64,000 bases of DNA from Actinobacillus equuli. Lineage in GTDB: Bacteria > Pseudomonadota > Gammaproteobacteria > Enterobacterales > Pasteurellaceae. Shown one piece after another: positions 9,893 through 20,451 of the stretch. The DNA is taken from positions 1,604,501-1,668,500 of the forward strand of contig NZ_LR134310.1 of the NCBI RefSeq assembly GCF_900636745.1, written 5' to 3'. The notes beneath the pieces were generated by a model. It saw only the letters and a program-made list of their open reading frames with translations. It was not told the origin of the DNA and ran no database searches. The position numbers and the translations under genes were made by a program. Numbering within the stretch: the stretch's first letter is position 1; every line of letters begins with the position of its first letter.

Positions 9893-11065
9893 TTATTCAT
9901 ATCTCAATGCCTGAGCCGGTTCGATTTTTGCCGCTCGGTATGCAGGATAAAGGGTACAAACCAATGACAACACAATCGAAGTCACGATAATCGTTGTCAC
10001 CTGCATTGGTGAAATTAGTGTCGGTAGATGAATATTCGGATTGAGTAACGCCACAATCTCATCTAAATTGAGTGTGATAACTGTACCGATAATACCGCCT
10101 AAAATCGAACCGATTACTCCGACAATCGCACCTTGGAAAATAAAAATTTGTGTTACTTGTCGTTTAGTTAAACCTTGGGTTTGTAAGATGGCGATTTCAC
10201 CTTGTTTGTCCACCACCATCAGACTGAGTGAAGTCACGATATTGGAAATAGCAACGATAATGATCAGGCTGATCAATAAACCCATCATATTTTTTTCCAT
10301 ACGAACCGCTTGGAAAAATTCGCCTTTTTGTTCTCGCCAGTCACTAATTTGGTAGTTATTTGCAGCGAAATGTTGGCTAAGTTCGGTAACTTGGAACGGA
10401 TCTTGCAAATATAGACGCATACCTTGCACTTGGTCTTCGGTTATCCGCAGTAAACGCCCAACATCAGCAAGATTGGCGAAAAGAGTATATTCGCTTGCTT
10501 CATTGTTGCTATGATAAATACCAACCACGTTAAATAAACGCTGAACCGGTACACGTCCCATCGGCGTATATTGACTGTTTTCGGTAATCATCAAGCGGAT
10601 CTTTTCACCCGTACCAATATTTAACTTGTTAGCAAGACGTGAGCCGATCAACACGTTAAATTCACCTTGTGGCAAGAGTGCTTTGACATTCTCGCCGAAT
10701 AGCATCGGATCATCACTTTCATTTTCAACACCGAGTAACTGACCGGCGTTGATTCCTTGCTGGCTTTGGATAATTACATTCGCTTTATTAATCGCTACGC
10801 TTTTACTTGCAAATGCCGGTAAATTAAGCGGTTGATTTTTATCGAAATGTCCTTCTTGTGGTAACACAATAGCGTGCGGCAGTGTTGAAAGTAAATTACG
10901 CTTTTGCATATTCTCCAAGCCATTCATTACCGACAGCACGATCACTAATGCCATTACGCCAAGCACGATCCCGAAACTTGCCAAATTGGTGACTAAGCGC
11001 CCGAAGCGATCGGCACTTTTAGAACGCCAATAGCGAAAGGCAATAAAAAGAGTTGTTAAATTCAT
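9893..11065 (-). CDS. lolC: lipoprotein-releasing ABC transporter permease LolC
   Basis: Permease of 390 residues, first gene of the lolCDE operon. A membrane segment at about 25-48 (LASFGIVLGVMALVIVLSVM) is followed by a periplasmic domain, three membrane segments after about residue 260, and a C-terminal YPAYRAAKIEPAQAL. The length is close to E. coli LolC (about 399). In the family, LolC recruits LolA through a periplasmic hook; that hook cannot be confirmed by eye here. Homologous gene order is known from Haemophilus. Confidence 0.9.
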   Translation of the reverse strand: MNLTTLFIAFRYWRSKSADRFGRLVTNLASFGIVLGVMALVIVLSVMNGLENMQKRNLLSTLPHAIVLPQEGHFDKNQPLNLPAFASKSVAINKANVIIQSQQGINAGQLLGVENESDDPMLFGENVKALLPQGEFNVLIGSRLANKLNIGTGEKIRLMITENSQYTPMGRVPVQRLFNVVGIYHSNNEASEYTLFANLADVGRLLRITEDQVQGMRLYLQDPFQVTELSQHFAANNYQISDWREQKGEFFQAVRMEKNMMGLLISLIIIVAISNIVTSLSLMVVDKQGEIAILQTQGLTKRQVTQIFIFQGAIVGVIGSILGGIIGTVITLNLDEIVALLNPNIHLPTLISPMQVTTIIVTSIVLSLVCTLYPAYRAAKIEPAQALRYE

Positions 11066-11104
11066 AGTTTATATTGTTAGCTATTTATACCTAATACTCA
11101 AAAA

Positions 11105-11162
11105 GCAAGCGGTCAAATTTACCGAATTTTTTGCAAATTTTCGCTAATTTTAAACCGCTTGC
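11105..11162 (-). terminator. inverted uptake-signal pair acting as terminator after the dehydrogenase gene
   Basis: GCAAGCGGT (11105-11113) and ACCGCTTGC (11154-11162) face each other with complementary AT-rich flanks. On the minus strand the stem is followed by TTTTT. It separates the dehydrogenase gene from lolC. Confidence 0.65.
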
Positions 11163-11194
11163 GTCTTTTGGAAATGAGGCTATTTCGTAGAATA

Positions 11195-12145
11195 TTATTT
11201 TCCGTTGAGTACAAATTCTTCCATATTCTGCGTCACTTTATTTACTAAAGTAGTGACTGCCGAATCGCTTGCCCACGCAACGTGCGGGGTAATTAATAAA
11301 TTCGGTAAGCGTTTTGCCGCCTGCATTAACGGATTGTCTTTTTCCGGCGGCTCTTTGACTAATACGTCCAACGCTGCTCCGGCAATCTTGCCGTTCTCTA
11401 AAACTGCTAATAATGCCGCTTCATCTACTAATGGACCTCTGCCGGTATTAATTAAATAAGCGGTCGGTTTCATTAATGCCAAGGTTTCGGCGTTAATCAG
11501 GTTTTGAGTTGAATCGGTGAGCGGACAATGCAATGAAATAACATCCGCTTGCTTGAATACTTCTTCAAAAGCAGTATAACCGTCACGAATTTCGGCTGCG
11601 CCTTTATGTTCTGCAAAAATTACCTTCATTCCGACCGCTTGTGCTAAGCGGGCCACTTCCGAACCGGTGTCGCCTTTGCCGAAAATACCTAAGGTTGAGC
11701 CGCGAATATCGGTTACTGGATAATCGACATAACAGAATTGCCCGCATGTTGCCCAACGATCCGAAGTAATTTGATCACGGTGATAACCGATTAAGCTGTG
11801 TTTCAGAGCAAAAATCATGCCTAAAACGTGTTCCGGCACCGTTGTGGTGGAATAGCCGGTTACGTTTTTTACTGCAATACCCAGCTCTTTCGCCGCGACT
11901 AAATCAACATTATTGGTACCTGTGGCGGTAATCGCAATTAATTTCAGTTTCGGTAATTGAGCCAGTAATTCTCTGCCGAGTAATACTTTGCTAGTGACAA
12001 TAATATCCGCATCTTTAGCACGCTCAAAGGTTTGTGAAGAATCGGTACTGTCGTATTCCGTCCAAGTATGAGGAAAGGAAGGGCGAGGAATTTCGTGGGT
12101 GGGTACACCGGTTTTATCCAGAAAAACGATATTAAGCACAGTCAT
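11195..12145 (-). CDS. D-isomer-specific 2-hydroxyacid dehydrogenase (glycerate dehydrogenase-like)
   Basis: NAD-dependent dehydrogenase of 316 residues that interconverts 2-keto acids and D-2-hydroxy acids. The Rossmann motif GKGDTG is at about 154-159 (GIFGKGDTGSEVARLA). The catalytic Arg lies in NTGRGPLVDEAAL, the Glu in VKEPPEKDNPL, and the His in LITPHVAWAS. A strong ribosome site, AAGGAG, lies seven bases before the ATG. The closest family I recognise is hydroxypyruvate/glycerate dehydrogenase (hprA-like). Substrate cannot be fixed from sequence. It sits directly downstream of kdsA in the same direction. One uptake signal (11634-11642) lies within the gene. Confidence 0.88.
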   Translation of the reverse strand: MTVLNIVFLDKTGVPTHEIPRPSFPHTWTEYDSTDSSQTFERAKDADIIVTSKVLLGRELLAQLPKLKLIAITATGTNNVDLVAAKELGIAVKNVTGYSTTTVPEHVLGMIFALKHSLIGYHRDQITSDRWATCGQFCYVDYPVTDIRGSTLGIFGKGDTGSEVARLAQAVGMKVIFAEHKGAAEIRDGYTAFEEVFKQADVISLHCPLTDSTQNLINAETLALMKPTAYLINTGRGPLVDEAALLAVLENGKIAGAALDVLVKEPPEKDNPLMQAAKRLPNLLITPHVAWASDSAVTTLVNKVTQNMEEFVLNGK

Positions 12146-12201
12146 GGAAGGCTCCTTAAATTTTTACCACGAGAAGTAATGACTCCCCGTGGTAATAGGC
12201 A

Positions 12202-13059
<858 letters not shown>

Positions 13060-13141
13060 CTATTTCCTTAATCCAAAAGGATTTTAAGTAAGTTAAAGGA
13101 TTTTTATGTTGATGTTCTTGCTACAAAAAAGTGATCTGGGA

Positions 13142-14008
13142 TTAATGTAATCTACTTTCTTTACTTTTTTGCTCTAAACCTTTCATTTCGAGTTTGAGCA
13201 TCACGGCGGAAGGATCTTCCGGACATTGATCGATAAAATAACTGAGATCTTCATATGCCGCTTGGTAGCAATCCATACTTGCCAGCACCATCCCTCGATC
13301 ACGAATTTCATACGGATCTTCCGGACTGAACGCAAGGCGGTATTCAATTACGCGTAAGGTTTCTTCGTATTTTTTTTCACGCGTCAGCGCCATTTTAAAG
13401 ACGGTTTCTACTCGTTCAAGTAATTCGTTCGGCTGAGCTTTACGCAGTAAATCCGGCGATAATTCAACGCCATAACCGACTTCGCCTTCAAGCCATTTAA
13501 TCAAGAGTTCCATTGGTAAGAAACTGCCGTCCCAAGGGTTAATAAAACGTACTGTGGTTTTACCTTTTTCATCTTTCATTTCGGCGCGTAAGATTAATTG
13601 GGTTGGGAAGTTTACCGGATAAAGCGGTAAATCAAGCGCTGCCGCTAAATATAACACAATCGCGCCAACAGAAACCGGCATACCTTGATGACGACGAATC
13701 ACTCGGTTAAGCAATAAATTATCGGTATGGAAATAACCCTCATAATCGCAGTTAAATTTCCATTCTTGATAGACGAGATCAAGTAATTGTTGAATACGTT
13801 CGGCATCTGATGTGGCATTTACTTGATAACGGGCTTTTTTTACTAGCGCCGACATTAAGCCCAATACTTGCGGCTCACTCAAAGAATCATCAATCAGTAA
13901 CGTTAGACGAACCATTTCTCGGTATAAATATTTTTGTAGTTCACTACGACTAATTTCTACTTTTGGATCTTCCAGTTCTTTGAGTAATTCTTGAATAATA
14001 TCGTCCAT
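13142..14008 (-). CDS. SirB1 / YchA-type transglutaminase-like and TPR protein
   Basis: A cytoplasmic protein of 288 residues. The N-terminal part, including NRVIRRHQGMPVSVGAIVLYLA (about 100-121), matches the SirB1 (YchA) family transglutaminase-like fold. The C-terminal 90 residues look like tetratricopeptide helices (TREKKYEETLRVIEYRLA, MVLASMDCYQAAYEDLSYFI). The biochemical role of the family is not established. The start overlaps the prmC stop by one base, and the genetic link prfA-prmC-sirB1-kdsA is conserved in gammaproteobacteria. Confidence 0.85.
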   Translation of the reverse strand: MDDIIQELLKELEDPKVEISRSELQKYLYREMVRLTLLIDDSLSEPQVLGLMSALVKKARYQVNATSDAERIQQLLDLVYQEWKFNCDYEGYFHTDNLLLNRVIRRHQGMPVSVGAIVLYLAAALDLPLYPVNFPTQLILRAEMKDEKGKTTVRFINPWDGSFLPMELLIKWLEGEVGYGVELSPDLLRKAQPNELLERVETVFKMALTREKKYEETLRVIEYRLAFSPEDPYEIRDRGMVLASMDCYQAAYEDLSYFIDQCPEDPSAVMLKLEMKGLEQKSKESRLH

Positions 14009-14880
14009 TATTTTGCCTTTCTTACTGCTTTTGTCAGACGGTCATTACCGCTGTAATCTTGGAATGAGGCTATTTCATCCCATTGATATTGTTGAAAAAT
14101 TTGTTGAACCGCTTGAGCCTGTTGCCAACCGTGTTCCAGCATTAATGCCCCGTTATTGGCTAAATAAAGCGGTGCATTTTGAATAATTTTTTGCAAATCG
14201 CTCAAACCGTTTTCTTCGGCAACCAGTGCGGAGAGTGGTTCAAAGCGTACATCGCCGTATTTCAGATTTTCATCTTGTTTATCAATATAAGGCGGATTGC
14301 TAACAATAAGATCAAATTGCTGATTTTCAAGAGCAGAAAACCAATCGCTTTGTAAAAAGCTCACGTTATTAAAGCCTAAATTTTGGCGATTAGTTTCGGC
14401 AAGCGCAACCGCTTCCGCTTTAAAGTCCACACCGAGAATTTGCGCTTTATCGTCCAGTTCTGAAGCAAGCGCTAAGGCGATTGCACCGGTACCGGTACCT
14501 AAATCTAAAATTTGCAAAGTTTTTTGGATTTCTAACCGCTTGTAAGCCCATTCTAATGCGACTTCAACCAAGCGTTCCGTATCCGGTCGAGGGATTAACG
14601 TATGCGGCGAAACTTTTAATGGCAATGACCAAAATTCTTTTTCACCTAAAATATACGCCATTGGCTCACCTTGTAAGCGACGAGTAAGCAGCGCTTCCAG
14701 TTGGGACATTTCCGTTTGGTTTAGTTCGGTTTCACCAAAAGCGAAAATTGCAGATTTTGAGCGTTTTGTGACCGCTTGTAACAGTATGTTTACGTCCGTT
14801 TTAGGATGAAGATGGGGATCTTGAACTAAATTTGCTTGTAACGCATTTACTGCATAAGCGAGCCATTCGGTATAAGTCAT
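14008..14880 (-). CDS. prmC: release factor glutamine methyltransferase
   Basis: PrmC (HemK), 290 residues. It methylates the glutamine of the GGQ motif in RF1 and RF2 using S-adenosylmethionine. The SAM-binding motif is DLGTGTGAIALALA (about 119-132) and the catalytic NPPY is in VSNPPYID. An N-terminal helical domain precedes it, with the conserved LIPRPDTERLVE linker. Its substrate RF1 is encoded close by (prfA), separated by one small lipoprotein gene. Two uptake signals lie within the gene. Confidence 0.96.
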   Translation of the reverse strand: MTYTEWLAYAVNALQANLVQDPHLHPKTDVNILLQAVTKRSKSAIFAFGETELNQTEMSQLEALLTRRLQGEPMAYILGEKEFWSLPLKVSPHTLIPRPDTERLVEVALEWAYKRLEIQKTLQILDLGTGTGAIALALASELDDKAQILGVDFKAEAVALAETNRQNLGFNNVSFLQSDWFSALENQQFDLIVSNPPYIDKQDENLKYGDVRFEPLSALVAEENGLSDLQKIIQNAPLYLANNGALMLEHGWQQAQAVQQIFQQYQWDEIASFQDYSGNDRLTKAVRKAK

Positions 14881-14905
14881 TAGAACCTTTTATCAGATTA
14901 TTATA

Positions 14906-14925
14906 GGGCAGATAGCCTTCTGCCC
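14906..14925 (-). terminator. weak terminator after the lipoprotein gene
   Basis: GGGCAGA (14906-14912) and TCTGCCC (14919-14925) with a 6-base loop. The downstream run on the minus strand is only TATAATAAT, so termination may be partial. Confidence 0.45.
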
Positions 14926-14940
14926 CTGTCAATGATGAGT

Positions 14941-15471
14941 TTAGTTTGTCGGGCGGACACAGTGACCGGTACGCGCTGTATTTCCGACTTTTTGCTGAAT
15001 AGTAAATGAATTCTGAGCGAAGTTACTTACTGCTAAATTAATTGGGTTGCTCTTTTTCGTCATCTGTTTGCTCAGTGCATTGTAGTATTGTTTTTCAGAG
15101 CTATTTAACTCTTTATCCATTTTCAATGCTTGCTGAATTTCATCCGTATGTGCACGGGTTACGCTACCTTGAGTAAATTTATACGTTAGGGTGTGGTTAG
15201 CGTAGTTCCAAGTACCGTTACGGTTAATATCATAGCTGAAAATCGGATTATCATTCGGTAACACCATTTTGCCTAAATAGGTTGCTTTACCGTCTTGGCT
15301 AAGTTTCACTTTATTACTTGTAGCAATGCTACCACCGTCCATACGACATTCCCATTCACCGATAAAACTTTGAATTGTCGCTTCACGGCTCGCTGATGGC
15401 GCATTACTGGTTGTGTAAGTGGTACAGGCGCTTAAGAGTGCAACCGCAGTTGCTAAGAAAATTTTATTCAT
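14941..15471 (-). CDS. small lipoprotein of unknown function
   Basis: 176 residues. The first 16 residues MNKIFLATAVALLSAC form a lipoprotein signal peptide with lipobox LLSAC, so the mature protein starts at Cys16. The rest contains no domain I recognise. The segment FIGEWECRMDGGSI, followed by strands such as YLGKMVL, NGTWNYANHTLTYKF and SFTIQQKV, suggests a small beta-barrel or lipocalin-like fold. Two further cysteines (in EWECRM and TGHCVRP) could form a disulfide. It is placed between prfA and prmC, splitting a pair that is usually adjacent. Confidence 0.8.
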   Translation of the reverse strand: MNKIFLATAVALLSACTTYTTSNAPSASREATIQSFIGEWECRMDGGSIATSNKVKLSQDGKATYLGKMVLPNDNPIFSYDINRNGTWNYANHTLTYKFTQGSVTRAHTDEIQQALKMDKELNSSEKQYYNALSKQMTKKSNPINLAVSNFAQNSFTIQQKVGNTARTGHCVRPTN

Positions 15472-15503
15472 AATTGCTTTCCAGAAAGTAAGAGTAAAAG
15501 AAT

Positions 15504-15525
15504 GAAGGTGGTTAGCCCCACCTTC
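15504..15525 (-). terminator. terminator after prfA
   Basis: GAAGGTGG, loop TTAGCC, CCACCTTC. On the minus strand it is followed by ATTCTTTT. It lies eight bases beyond the prfA stop. Confidence 0.65.
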
Positions 15526-15533
15526 GATCTAAA

Positions 15534-16616
15534 TTAAGCGTTATCAGAAAGCGCAGCTAACTGATCCGCTTGGTATTCGGTAATAATCGGCTGAATTAAT
15601 TCGTCAATTTTACCGTTCATCACTTCATCTAAACGGTAAACGGTTAGATTGATACGGTGATCGGTTACACGACCTTGTGGGTAGTTGTAAGTACGAATCT
15701 TATCCGAACGGTCACCCGAGCCAAGTAAGTTACGGCGAGTATCCGCTTGTTCTGCCGCTTGGCGCTCTTGTTCAACCTGAACGATACGAGAAGCTAATAC
15801 TGCAAGCGCTTTCGCTTTGTTTTTGTGTTGTGAACGTTCGTCTTGGCACTCTACTACAATGCCGGTCGGAATGTGTGTGATACGTACTGCAGAATCGGTG
15901 GTATTAACGTGCTGACCGCCGGCACCTGATGAGCGATAAGTGTCGATACGTAAATCTGCTGGGTTGATTTCCGGCATTTCAGATTCCGGCAATTCCGGCA
16001 TTACTGCAACCGTACACGCAGAGGTGTGGATACGACCTTGTGATTCGGTTTTCGGTACACGTTGTACGCGGTGACCGCCCGATTCGAATTTAAGTTGACC
16101 GTATACACCTTCACCGCTGATTTTAACGATGATTTCTTTATATCCGCCTTGTTCGCTTTCGTTGGCAGACATTTCTTCGATTCTCCAGCGTTTGCTTTCA
16201 CAATAACGGCTGTACATACGGTATAAATCGCCAGCGAAAATACCCGCTTCGTCACCACCTGTACCGGCGCGAATCTCTAAGAATGCGTTGTATTCGTCAT
16301 TCGGATCTTTCGGCAGTAATAGAATTTGTAAATGTTGTTCCAAATTTTCGATTTCGGCTTTATTTTCCGCAATTTCTTCCGCCGCCATATCTTTCATATC
16401 CGGATCATCAAGCAGAATTTGTGCTTCTTCGATATCGTTGTTTAATTTTTTCCAACGATTGAAAGTAGTCACCACTTCTTCAAGTTGTGAATATTCTTTT
16501 GAATAAGCACGGAATTTGTCTTGATCGTTAATCACGGATGGATCGCCTAATAAGGCTTGTAATTCCTCATGGCGTTCACTTAGGCTTTCTAATTTGTTGA
16601 TAATAGATTCTTTCAT
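15534..16616 (-). CDS. prfA: peptide chain release factor 1
   Basis: RF1, 360 residues, recognises UAA and UAG stop codons. It has the catalytic GGQ in [17 protein letters not shown] (about 227-243) and the codon-recognition P-x-T tripeptide as PKT in [14 protein letters not shown]. Domain 1 is a helical hairpin (about 1-100). Full length compared with E. coli (360). It is divergent from dnaA with 172 bases between the chosen start codons. Confidence 0.97.
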   Translation of the reverse strand: MKESIINKLESLSERHEELQALLGDPSVINDQDKFRAYSKEYSQLEEVVTTFNRWKKLNNDIEEAQILLDDPDMKDMAAEEIAENKAEIENLEQHLQILLLPKDPNDEYNAFLEIRAGTGGDEAGIFAGDLYRMYSRYCESKRWRIEEMSANESEQGGYKEIIVKISGEGVYGQLKFESGGHRVQRVPKTESQGRIHTSACTVAVMPELPESEMPEINPADLRIDTYRSSGAGGQHVNTTDSAVRITHIPTGIVVECQDERSQHKNKAKALAVLASRIVQVEQERQAAEQADTRRNLLGSGDRSDKIRTYNYPQGRVTDHRINLTVYRLDEVMNGKIDELIQPIITEYQADQLAALSDNA

Positions 16617-16788
16617 TGCTTTTATTTAGTAAATGATGGACAGAAATAGAGGAAATTATAGCGGAATTTTGGACAAATTGCTTGTATAAAAATCTAGAGT
16701 GATTTTTTCTTGAAAATTTACAAGATTTCCACAGGATTTTAAGGTATTATTGACAGTTCATTTTAACTTTAATTCCTTGGAGCAAATC

Positions 16789-18132
16789 GTGTCTTCCCTT
16801 TGGTCTGATTGTCTTAATCACTTACAAACGAAAGTATCGCCGACTGATTACAGCACTTGGCTACGCCCTTTGCAGGCAAGTTTTGCAAACGGGGAGCTCA
16901 CTCTTTATGCTCAAAATCAATTTGTTGAAAATTGGGTAAAAGATAAATTTTTGGCGGAGATTGTCGATCTCGCCCGCTTTTTATCTAAAAATGACAATTT
17001 AGCAGTTTCAATTCGTGTTGGTATTAAGCCGGCGGAACACAAACCGACTTCGGCCAGTACGGCAAGCAACGATTCAAAAGAAGAAGTACCAGAAACCAAT
17101 AAGAATTTCAGAACAGGTTTAAACGAATCACTCACTTTTGAAAATTTTGTACAAGGTAAATCAAACCAGTTAGCCAAAGCGGTTGCTCAGCAGGTGGCGG
17201 ACAATCCGGGTGAAAGCCACTGTAATCCGTTTTCACTTTATGGCGGTACCGGTTTGGGTAAAACGCATTTATTGCATGCGGTAGGTAATGAAATCCTAAA
17301 ACGTAACCCGCAAGCGAGAGTGGTCTATATTCACTCCGAGCGTTTTGTGCAAGATATGGTCAAAGCATTGAAGGGTAATACGATTGAGAATTTTAAGAAA
17401 TTCTATCGTTCGCTTGACGTGTTGATGATTGACGATATTCAATTCTTTGCTAATAAAGAAGCCTCACAAGAAGAGTTTTTCCACACGTTTAATTCATTAT
17501 TCGAACGTAATAAACAGATTATTTTAGCTTCGGATAACTTCCCTAAAAATATTGAGAATATCGAAGAACGCATTAAATCTCGACTAAGTTGGGGCGTAAG
17601 CACCGCAATTGAACCTCCTGAATTAGAAACCCGAGTAGCGATTCTGATGAAAAAAGCGGAAGAACGTGGGGTAGAGTTGCCGGAAGAAGTGGCATTTTTC
17701 ATCGGGCAAAAATTGCGTACCAATGTACGAGAATTAGAAGGTGCGTTAAACCGTGTGATTGCGTGGCGTAACTTTACTAAGCGTCAAATAACGATTGATG
17801 CGGTGCGTGAAGCGTTAAAAGATCTGATCGCTTCTTACGATCACTTAATTACGATTGAAAATATTCAAAAAACGGTTGCCGAATATTACAACATTAAAAT
17901 GTCTGACTTAAAGTCAAAAAGTCGTACCCGTTCGGTCGCTCGTCCTCGTCAAATGGCGATGGCATTGGCAAAAGAATTAACCAATCACAGCTTACCGGAA
18001 ATTGGTCGAGAATTTGGCGGACGTGATCACACTACCGTGATGCACGCTTGTAAAACGATTAATGAATTACGTGATACCGATAGCGGTATTCAAGAAGATT
18101 ATACCAACTTAACCAGAAAATTATCGTCATAG
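16789..18132 (+). CDS. dnaA: chromosomal replication initiator DnaA
   Basis: AAA+ initiator of 447 residues that opens the replication origin. I chose the GTG at 16789 because TTGGAG lies six bases upstream and the resulting [12 protein letters not shown] matches the DnaA N-terminus. A longer reading would need a TTG at 16750. Domain I covers about 1-85, followed by a variable linker. Walker [12 protein letters not shown] is at about 152-162 and Walker [11 protein letters not shown] at about 211. The C-terminal DNA-binding domain holds the signature [15 protein letters not shown]. It is the first gene of dnaA-dnaN-recF; dnaN follows after 16 bases. No clear DnaA-box cluster was found in this window, so the origin is probably not beside the gene. 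Confidence 0.97.
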   Translation: MSSLWSDCLNHLQTKVSPTDYSTWLRPLQASFANGELTLYAQNQFVENWVKDKFLAEIVDLARFLSKNDNLAVSIRVGIKPAEHKPTSASTASNDSKEEVPETNKNFRTGLNESLTFENFVQGKSNQLAKAVAQQVADNPGESHCNPFSLYGGTGLGKTHLLHAVGNEILKRNPQARVVYIHSERFVQDMVKALKGNTIENFKKFYRSLDVLMIDDIQFFANKEASQEEFFHTFNSLFERNKQIILASDNFPKNIENIEERIKSRLSWGVSTAIEPPELETRVAILMKKAEERGVELPEEVAFFIGQKLRTNVRELEGALNRVIAWRNFTKRQITIDAVREALKDLIASYDHLITIENIQKTVAEYYNIKMSDLKSKSRTRSVARPRQMAMALAKELTNHSLPEIGREFGGRDHTTVMHACKTINELRDTDSGIQEDYTNLTRKLSS

Positions 18133-18148
18133 GCGATAAGGGATTATT

Positions 18149-19252
18149 ATGCAATTTACGATTACCAGAGAACAGTTACTTAAGCCTTTACAACAGGTCT
18201 GTGGCGTATTAAGCAGCCGCCCGACTTTGCCTGTGATTAATAATATTCTGCTTGAAATTGAAGGCGACCGTTTATCGTTAACCGGCACGGACTTGGAAGT
18301 GGAATTAACCACGGTGGCAACCCTTGAACAAGCGGTCGATTTTGCTGGAAAATTTACCATTCCTGCGAAAAAATTCCTCGATATTTGCCGTAGTTTGCCG
18401 GAAGATAGCAGCATTTCGGTTCAATTCGAAGAAGATCGTGCTTTAGTTAGAGCGGCTCGCAGTAAATTCAATTTAGCCACATTACCGGCAAGCGATTATC
18501 CGAATTTAATGGATTGGAAGCCGGAAGTGGATTTTTCGATTGAACAATCTACCCTTGCTCGTTTGATTGATGCGACGCAATTCTCAATGGCGAACCAAGA
18601 CGCGCGTTATTTTCTAAACGGTATGAAGTTCGAAACCGAAGGTAATTTATTGCGTACCGTAGCAACGGACGGACACCGTCTAGCGGTTTGTACCATGGCG
18701 TTAAATCAAGAGTTATTAACTCATTCGGTCATTGTGCCTCGTAAAGCGGTATTAGAATTATCGCGCCTTGTCGCCGTGAGTGATGAAACGGTACGTTTAG
18801 AAATCGGTACCAGCAATTTACGTGTGTCAATGAACGGTGTGGTGTTTACCTCTAAACTGATTGACGGGCGTTTCCCTGACTATCGCCGTGTATTACCACG
18901 TAATGCGGATCGCATTTTAGAAGCGGAAACCGAAGTGTTAAAACGTGCATTAATGCGTGCGGCAATTTTATCGAATGAAAAATTCCGTGGCGTGCGTTTA
19001 GCGTTAAGTGAAAACTTACTAAAAATTACCGCAAATAACCCGGAACAAGAAGAAGCGGAAGAGATCATTGACGTGGCATATCAAAGCCCGGAAATGGAAG
19101 TCGGCTTTAACGTGAGTTATTTGTTAGACGTGCTGAATACCTTAAAATGTGAGCGAGTGCGTTTCAATTTGGTGGATGCAAGTTCAAGCTGCTTAATTGA
19201 AGATTGTGATAATAGCACTGCCGAATATGTGATTATGCCAATGCGTCTTTAA
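18149..19252 (+). CDS. dnaN: DNA polymerase III beta sliding clamp
   Basis: Beta clamp, 367 residues (E. coli 366), forming a ring dimer that tethers polymerase III to DNA. Conserved landmarks are RPTLPVINNILLEI, LTGTDLEVEL, FTIPAKKFLDICR, ATDGHRLAVC and the C-terminal YVIMPMRL, which ends at the hydrophobic partner-binding groove. Three repeated clamp domains fit the length. Translation is probably coupled to dnaA. An uptake signal lies at 18328-18336. Confidence 0.98.
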   Translation: MQFTITREQLLKPLQQVCGVLSSRPTLPVINNILLEIEGDRLSLTGTDLEVELTTVATLEQAVDFAGKFTIPAKKFLDICRSLPEDSSISVQFEEDRALVRAARSKFNLATLPASDYPNLMDWKPEVDFSIEQSTLARLIDATQFSMANQDARYFLNGMKFETEGNLLRTVATDGHRLAVCTMALNQELLTHSVIVPRKAVLELSRLVAVSDETVRLEIGTSNLRVSMNGVVFTSKLIDGRFPDYRRVLPRNADRILEAETEVLKRALMRAAILSNEKFRGVRLALSENLLKITANNPEQEEAEEIIDVAYQSPEMEVGFNVSYLLDVLNTLKCERVRFNLVDASSSCLIEDCDNSTAEYVIMPMRL

Positions 19253-19275
19253 TCCTATTTGCGGAGTTACGATTA

Positions 19276-19305
19276 TTTCTGTGTAGCTCCGTGTTTTCCG
19301 TGGTT
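19276..19305 (+). repeat. single copy of the TCCGTGTNN tandem-repeat element between dnaN and recF
   Basis: Units TCTGTGTAGC, TCCGTGTTT and TCCGTGGTT follow after two T. It is closely related to the arm at 9860-9888 and lies directly before the recF start codon. Confidence 0.7.
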
Positions 19306-19311
19306 ATTTTT

Positions 19312-20394
19312 ATGCCCTTATCCAGATTAATCATCAATAATTTCCGTAATCTCCAATCTATCGATCTTGAACTCAGTCCGAATTTTAATTTTATCGTAGG
19401 GCATAACGGCAGCGGTAAAACTAGTTTGTTGGAAGCGATTTTTTACTTAGGGCACGGTCGGTCATTTAAAAGTCATATCAGTAATCGAATCATTAGCTAT
19501 CAAGCAGAAGATTTTGTGTTACACGGTCGTATTGATGAAGGGCAACATCAATGGTCGGTCGGGATCCAGAAAAAACGTTCGGGCGATACGTTGCTAAAAA
19601 TTAACGGTGAGGATGGTAATAAAATTTCTGATTTGGCACATCTATTGCCGATGCAAGTAATTACGCCGGAAGGGCTGACGTTATTAAACGGCGGACCGAC
19701 TTTCCGTCGAGCGTTTTTAGACTGGGGGCTATTCCACCAATATACCGAATTTTATAGCTGTTGGGCGAATTTAAAACGTTTACTCAAGCAACGTAATGCC
19801 GCATTACATCAAGTTCGCCGTTATGCCGAATTAAAGCCGTGGGATATTGAATTGGCGAAATTGGCGGAGATTGTCAGCCAAATGCGTGCGAACTATGCGG
19901 AAGCATTACGACCGGAAATTGAGAAAACCTGTCAGTTTTTCTTACCTGAATTGGAAATAGGAGTGAGTTTCCATCAAGGCTGGGAGAAAGGTGCTGGTTA
20001 TGCTGAGATTCTTGCTCTGGGTTTTGAGCGAGATAAAGCGATGGGTTATACCATGATTGGCCCGCAAAAGGCGGATTTTCGTTTTCGGGCGAATGGTTTG
20101 CCGGTGGAAGATGTGCTTTCTCGTGGGCAATTGAAATTACTGATGTGTGCGTTGCGTTTGGCTCAAGGAGAATATTTGGTGGCGCAAAAAGAGCGTCAGT
20201 GTTTATTCCTGATTGATGACTTCGCTTCCGAGTTGGATCCGACTAAGCGAGAATTACTAGCGCATCGTTTACGAGAAAGCGGTTCGCAAGTATTTGTAAC
20301 GGCAATTACTAAAGATCAGCTAAACCAAATGCAATGGCAAGAAAGCGAGCAAGATATGTTGTTCCAGATGCATCAAGGTATGCTAACTAAATAA
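19312..20394 (+). CDS. recF: DNA replication and repair protein RecF
   Basis: 360 residues. RecF is an SMC-like ATPase that helps load RecA at gapped DNA. The start is set at the ATG giving MPLSRLIINNFRNLQ, the usual RecF N-terminus; the in-frame GTG at 19291 falls inside a repeat element. Walker A is VGHNGSGKTSLLEAI (about 31-45), the signature is in DVLSRGQLKLLMCALRLAQ, and Walker B is LFLIDDFASELD. No ribosome site stands out because the repeat element occupies the 60 bases between dnaN and recF. Confidence 0.95.
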   Translation: MPLSRLIINNFRNLQSIDLELSPNFNFIVGHNGSGKTSLLEAIFYLGHGRSFKSHISNRIISYQAEDFVLHGRIDEGQHQWSVGIQKKRSGDTLLKINGEDGNKISDLAHLLPMQVITPEGLTLLNGGPTFRRAFLDWGLFHQYTEFYSCWANLKRLLKQRNAALHQVRRYAELKPWDIELAKLAEIVSQMRANYAEALRPEIEKTCQFFLPELEIGVSFHQGWEKGAGYAEILALGFERDKAMGYTMIGPQKADFRFRANGLPVEDVLSRGQLKLLMCALRLAQGEYLVAQKERQCLFLIDDFASELDPTKRELLAHRLRESGSQVFVTAITKDQLNQMQWQESEQDMLFQMHQGMLTK

Positions 20395-20396
20395 CA

Positions 20397-20425
20397 AAAG
20401 GGGATGTTTAACACATCCCCTTTTT
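20397..20425. terminator. bidirectional terminator between convergent recF and sodC
   Basis: AAAAGGGGATGT, loop TTAAC, ACATCCCCTTTTT. It can serve both strands. Confidence 0.9.
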
Positions 20426-20451
20426 CATACGTTTAAATTTATTTAATTATG

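Noticed and set aside
14941-15471. Lipoprotein as a META/HslJ or lysozyme-inhibitor family member
   Set aside because: The strand pattern is compatible but none of the family motifs could be matched with confidence.
16001-16258. 85-codon minus-strand frame within prfA
   Set aside because: Out-of-frame overlap with a conserved gene; no protein-like features.
16727-16737. Possible DnaA box (ATTTCCACA) before dnaA
   Set aside because: Two mismatches to TTATCCACA and no companion boxes, so neither an origin nor an autoregulatory site can be supported.
16750-16788. Upstream TTG start extending DnaA by 13 residues
   Set aside because: TTG is rare, lacks a ribosome site, and the GTG at 16789 has a well-spaced TTGGAG and gives the family N-terminus.
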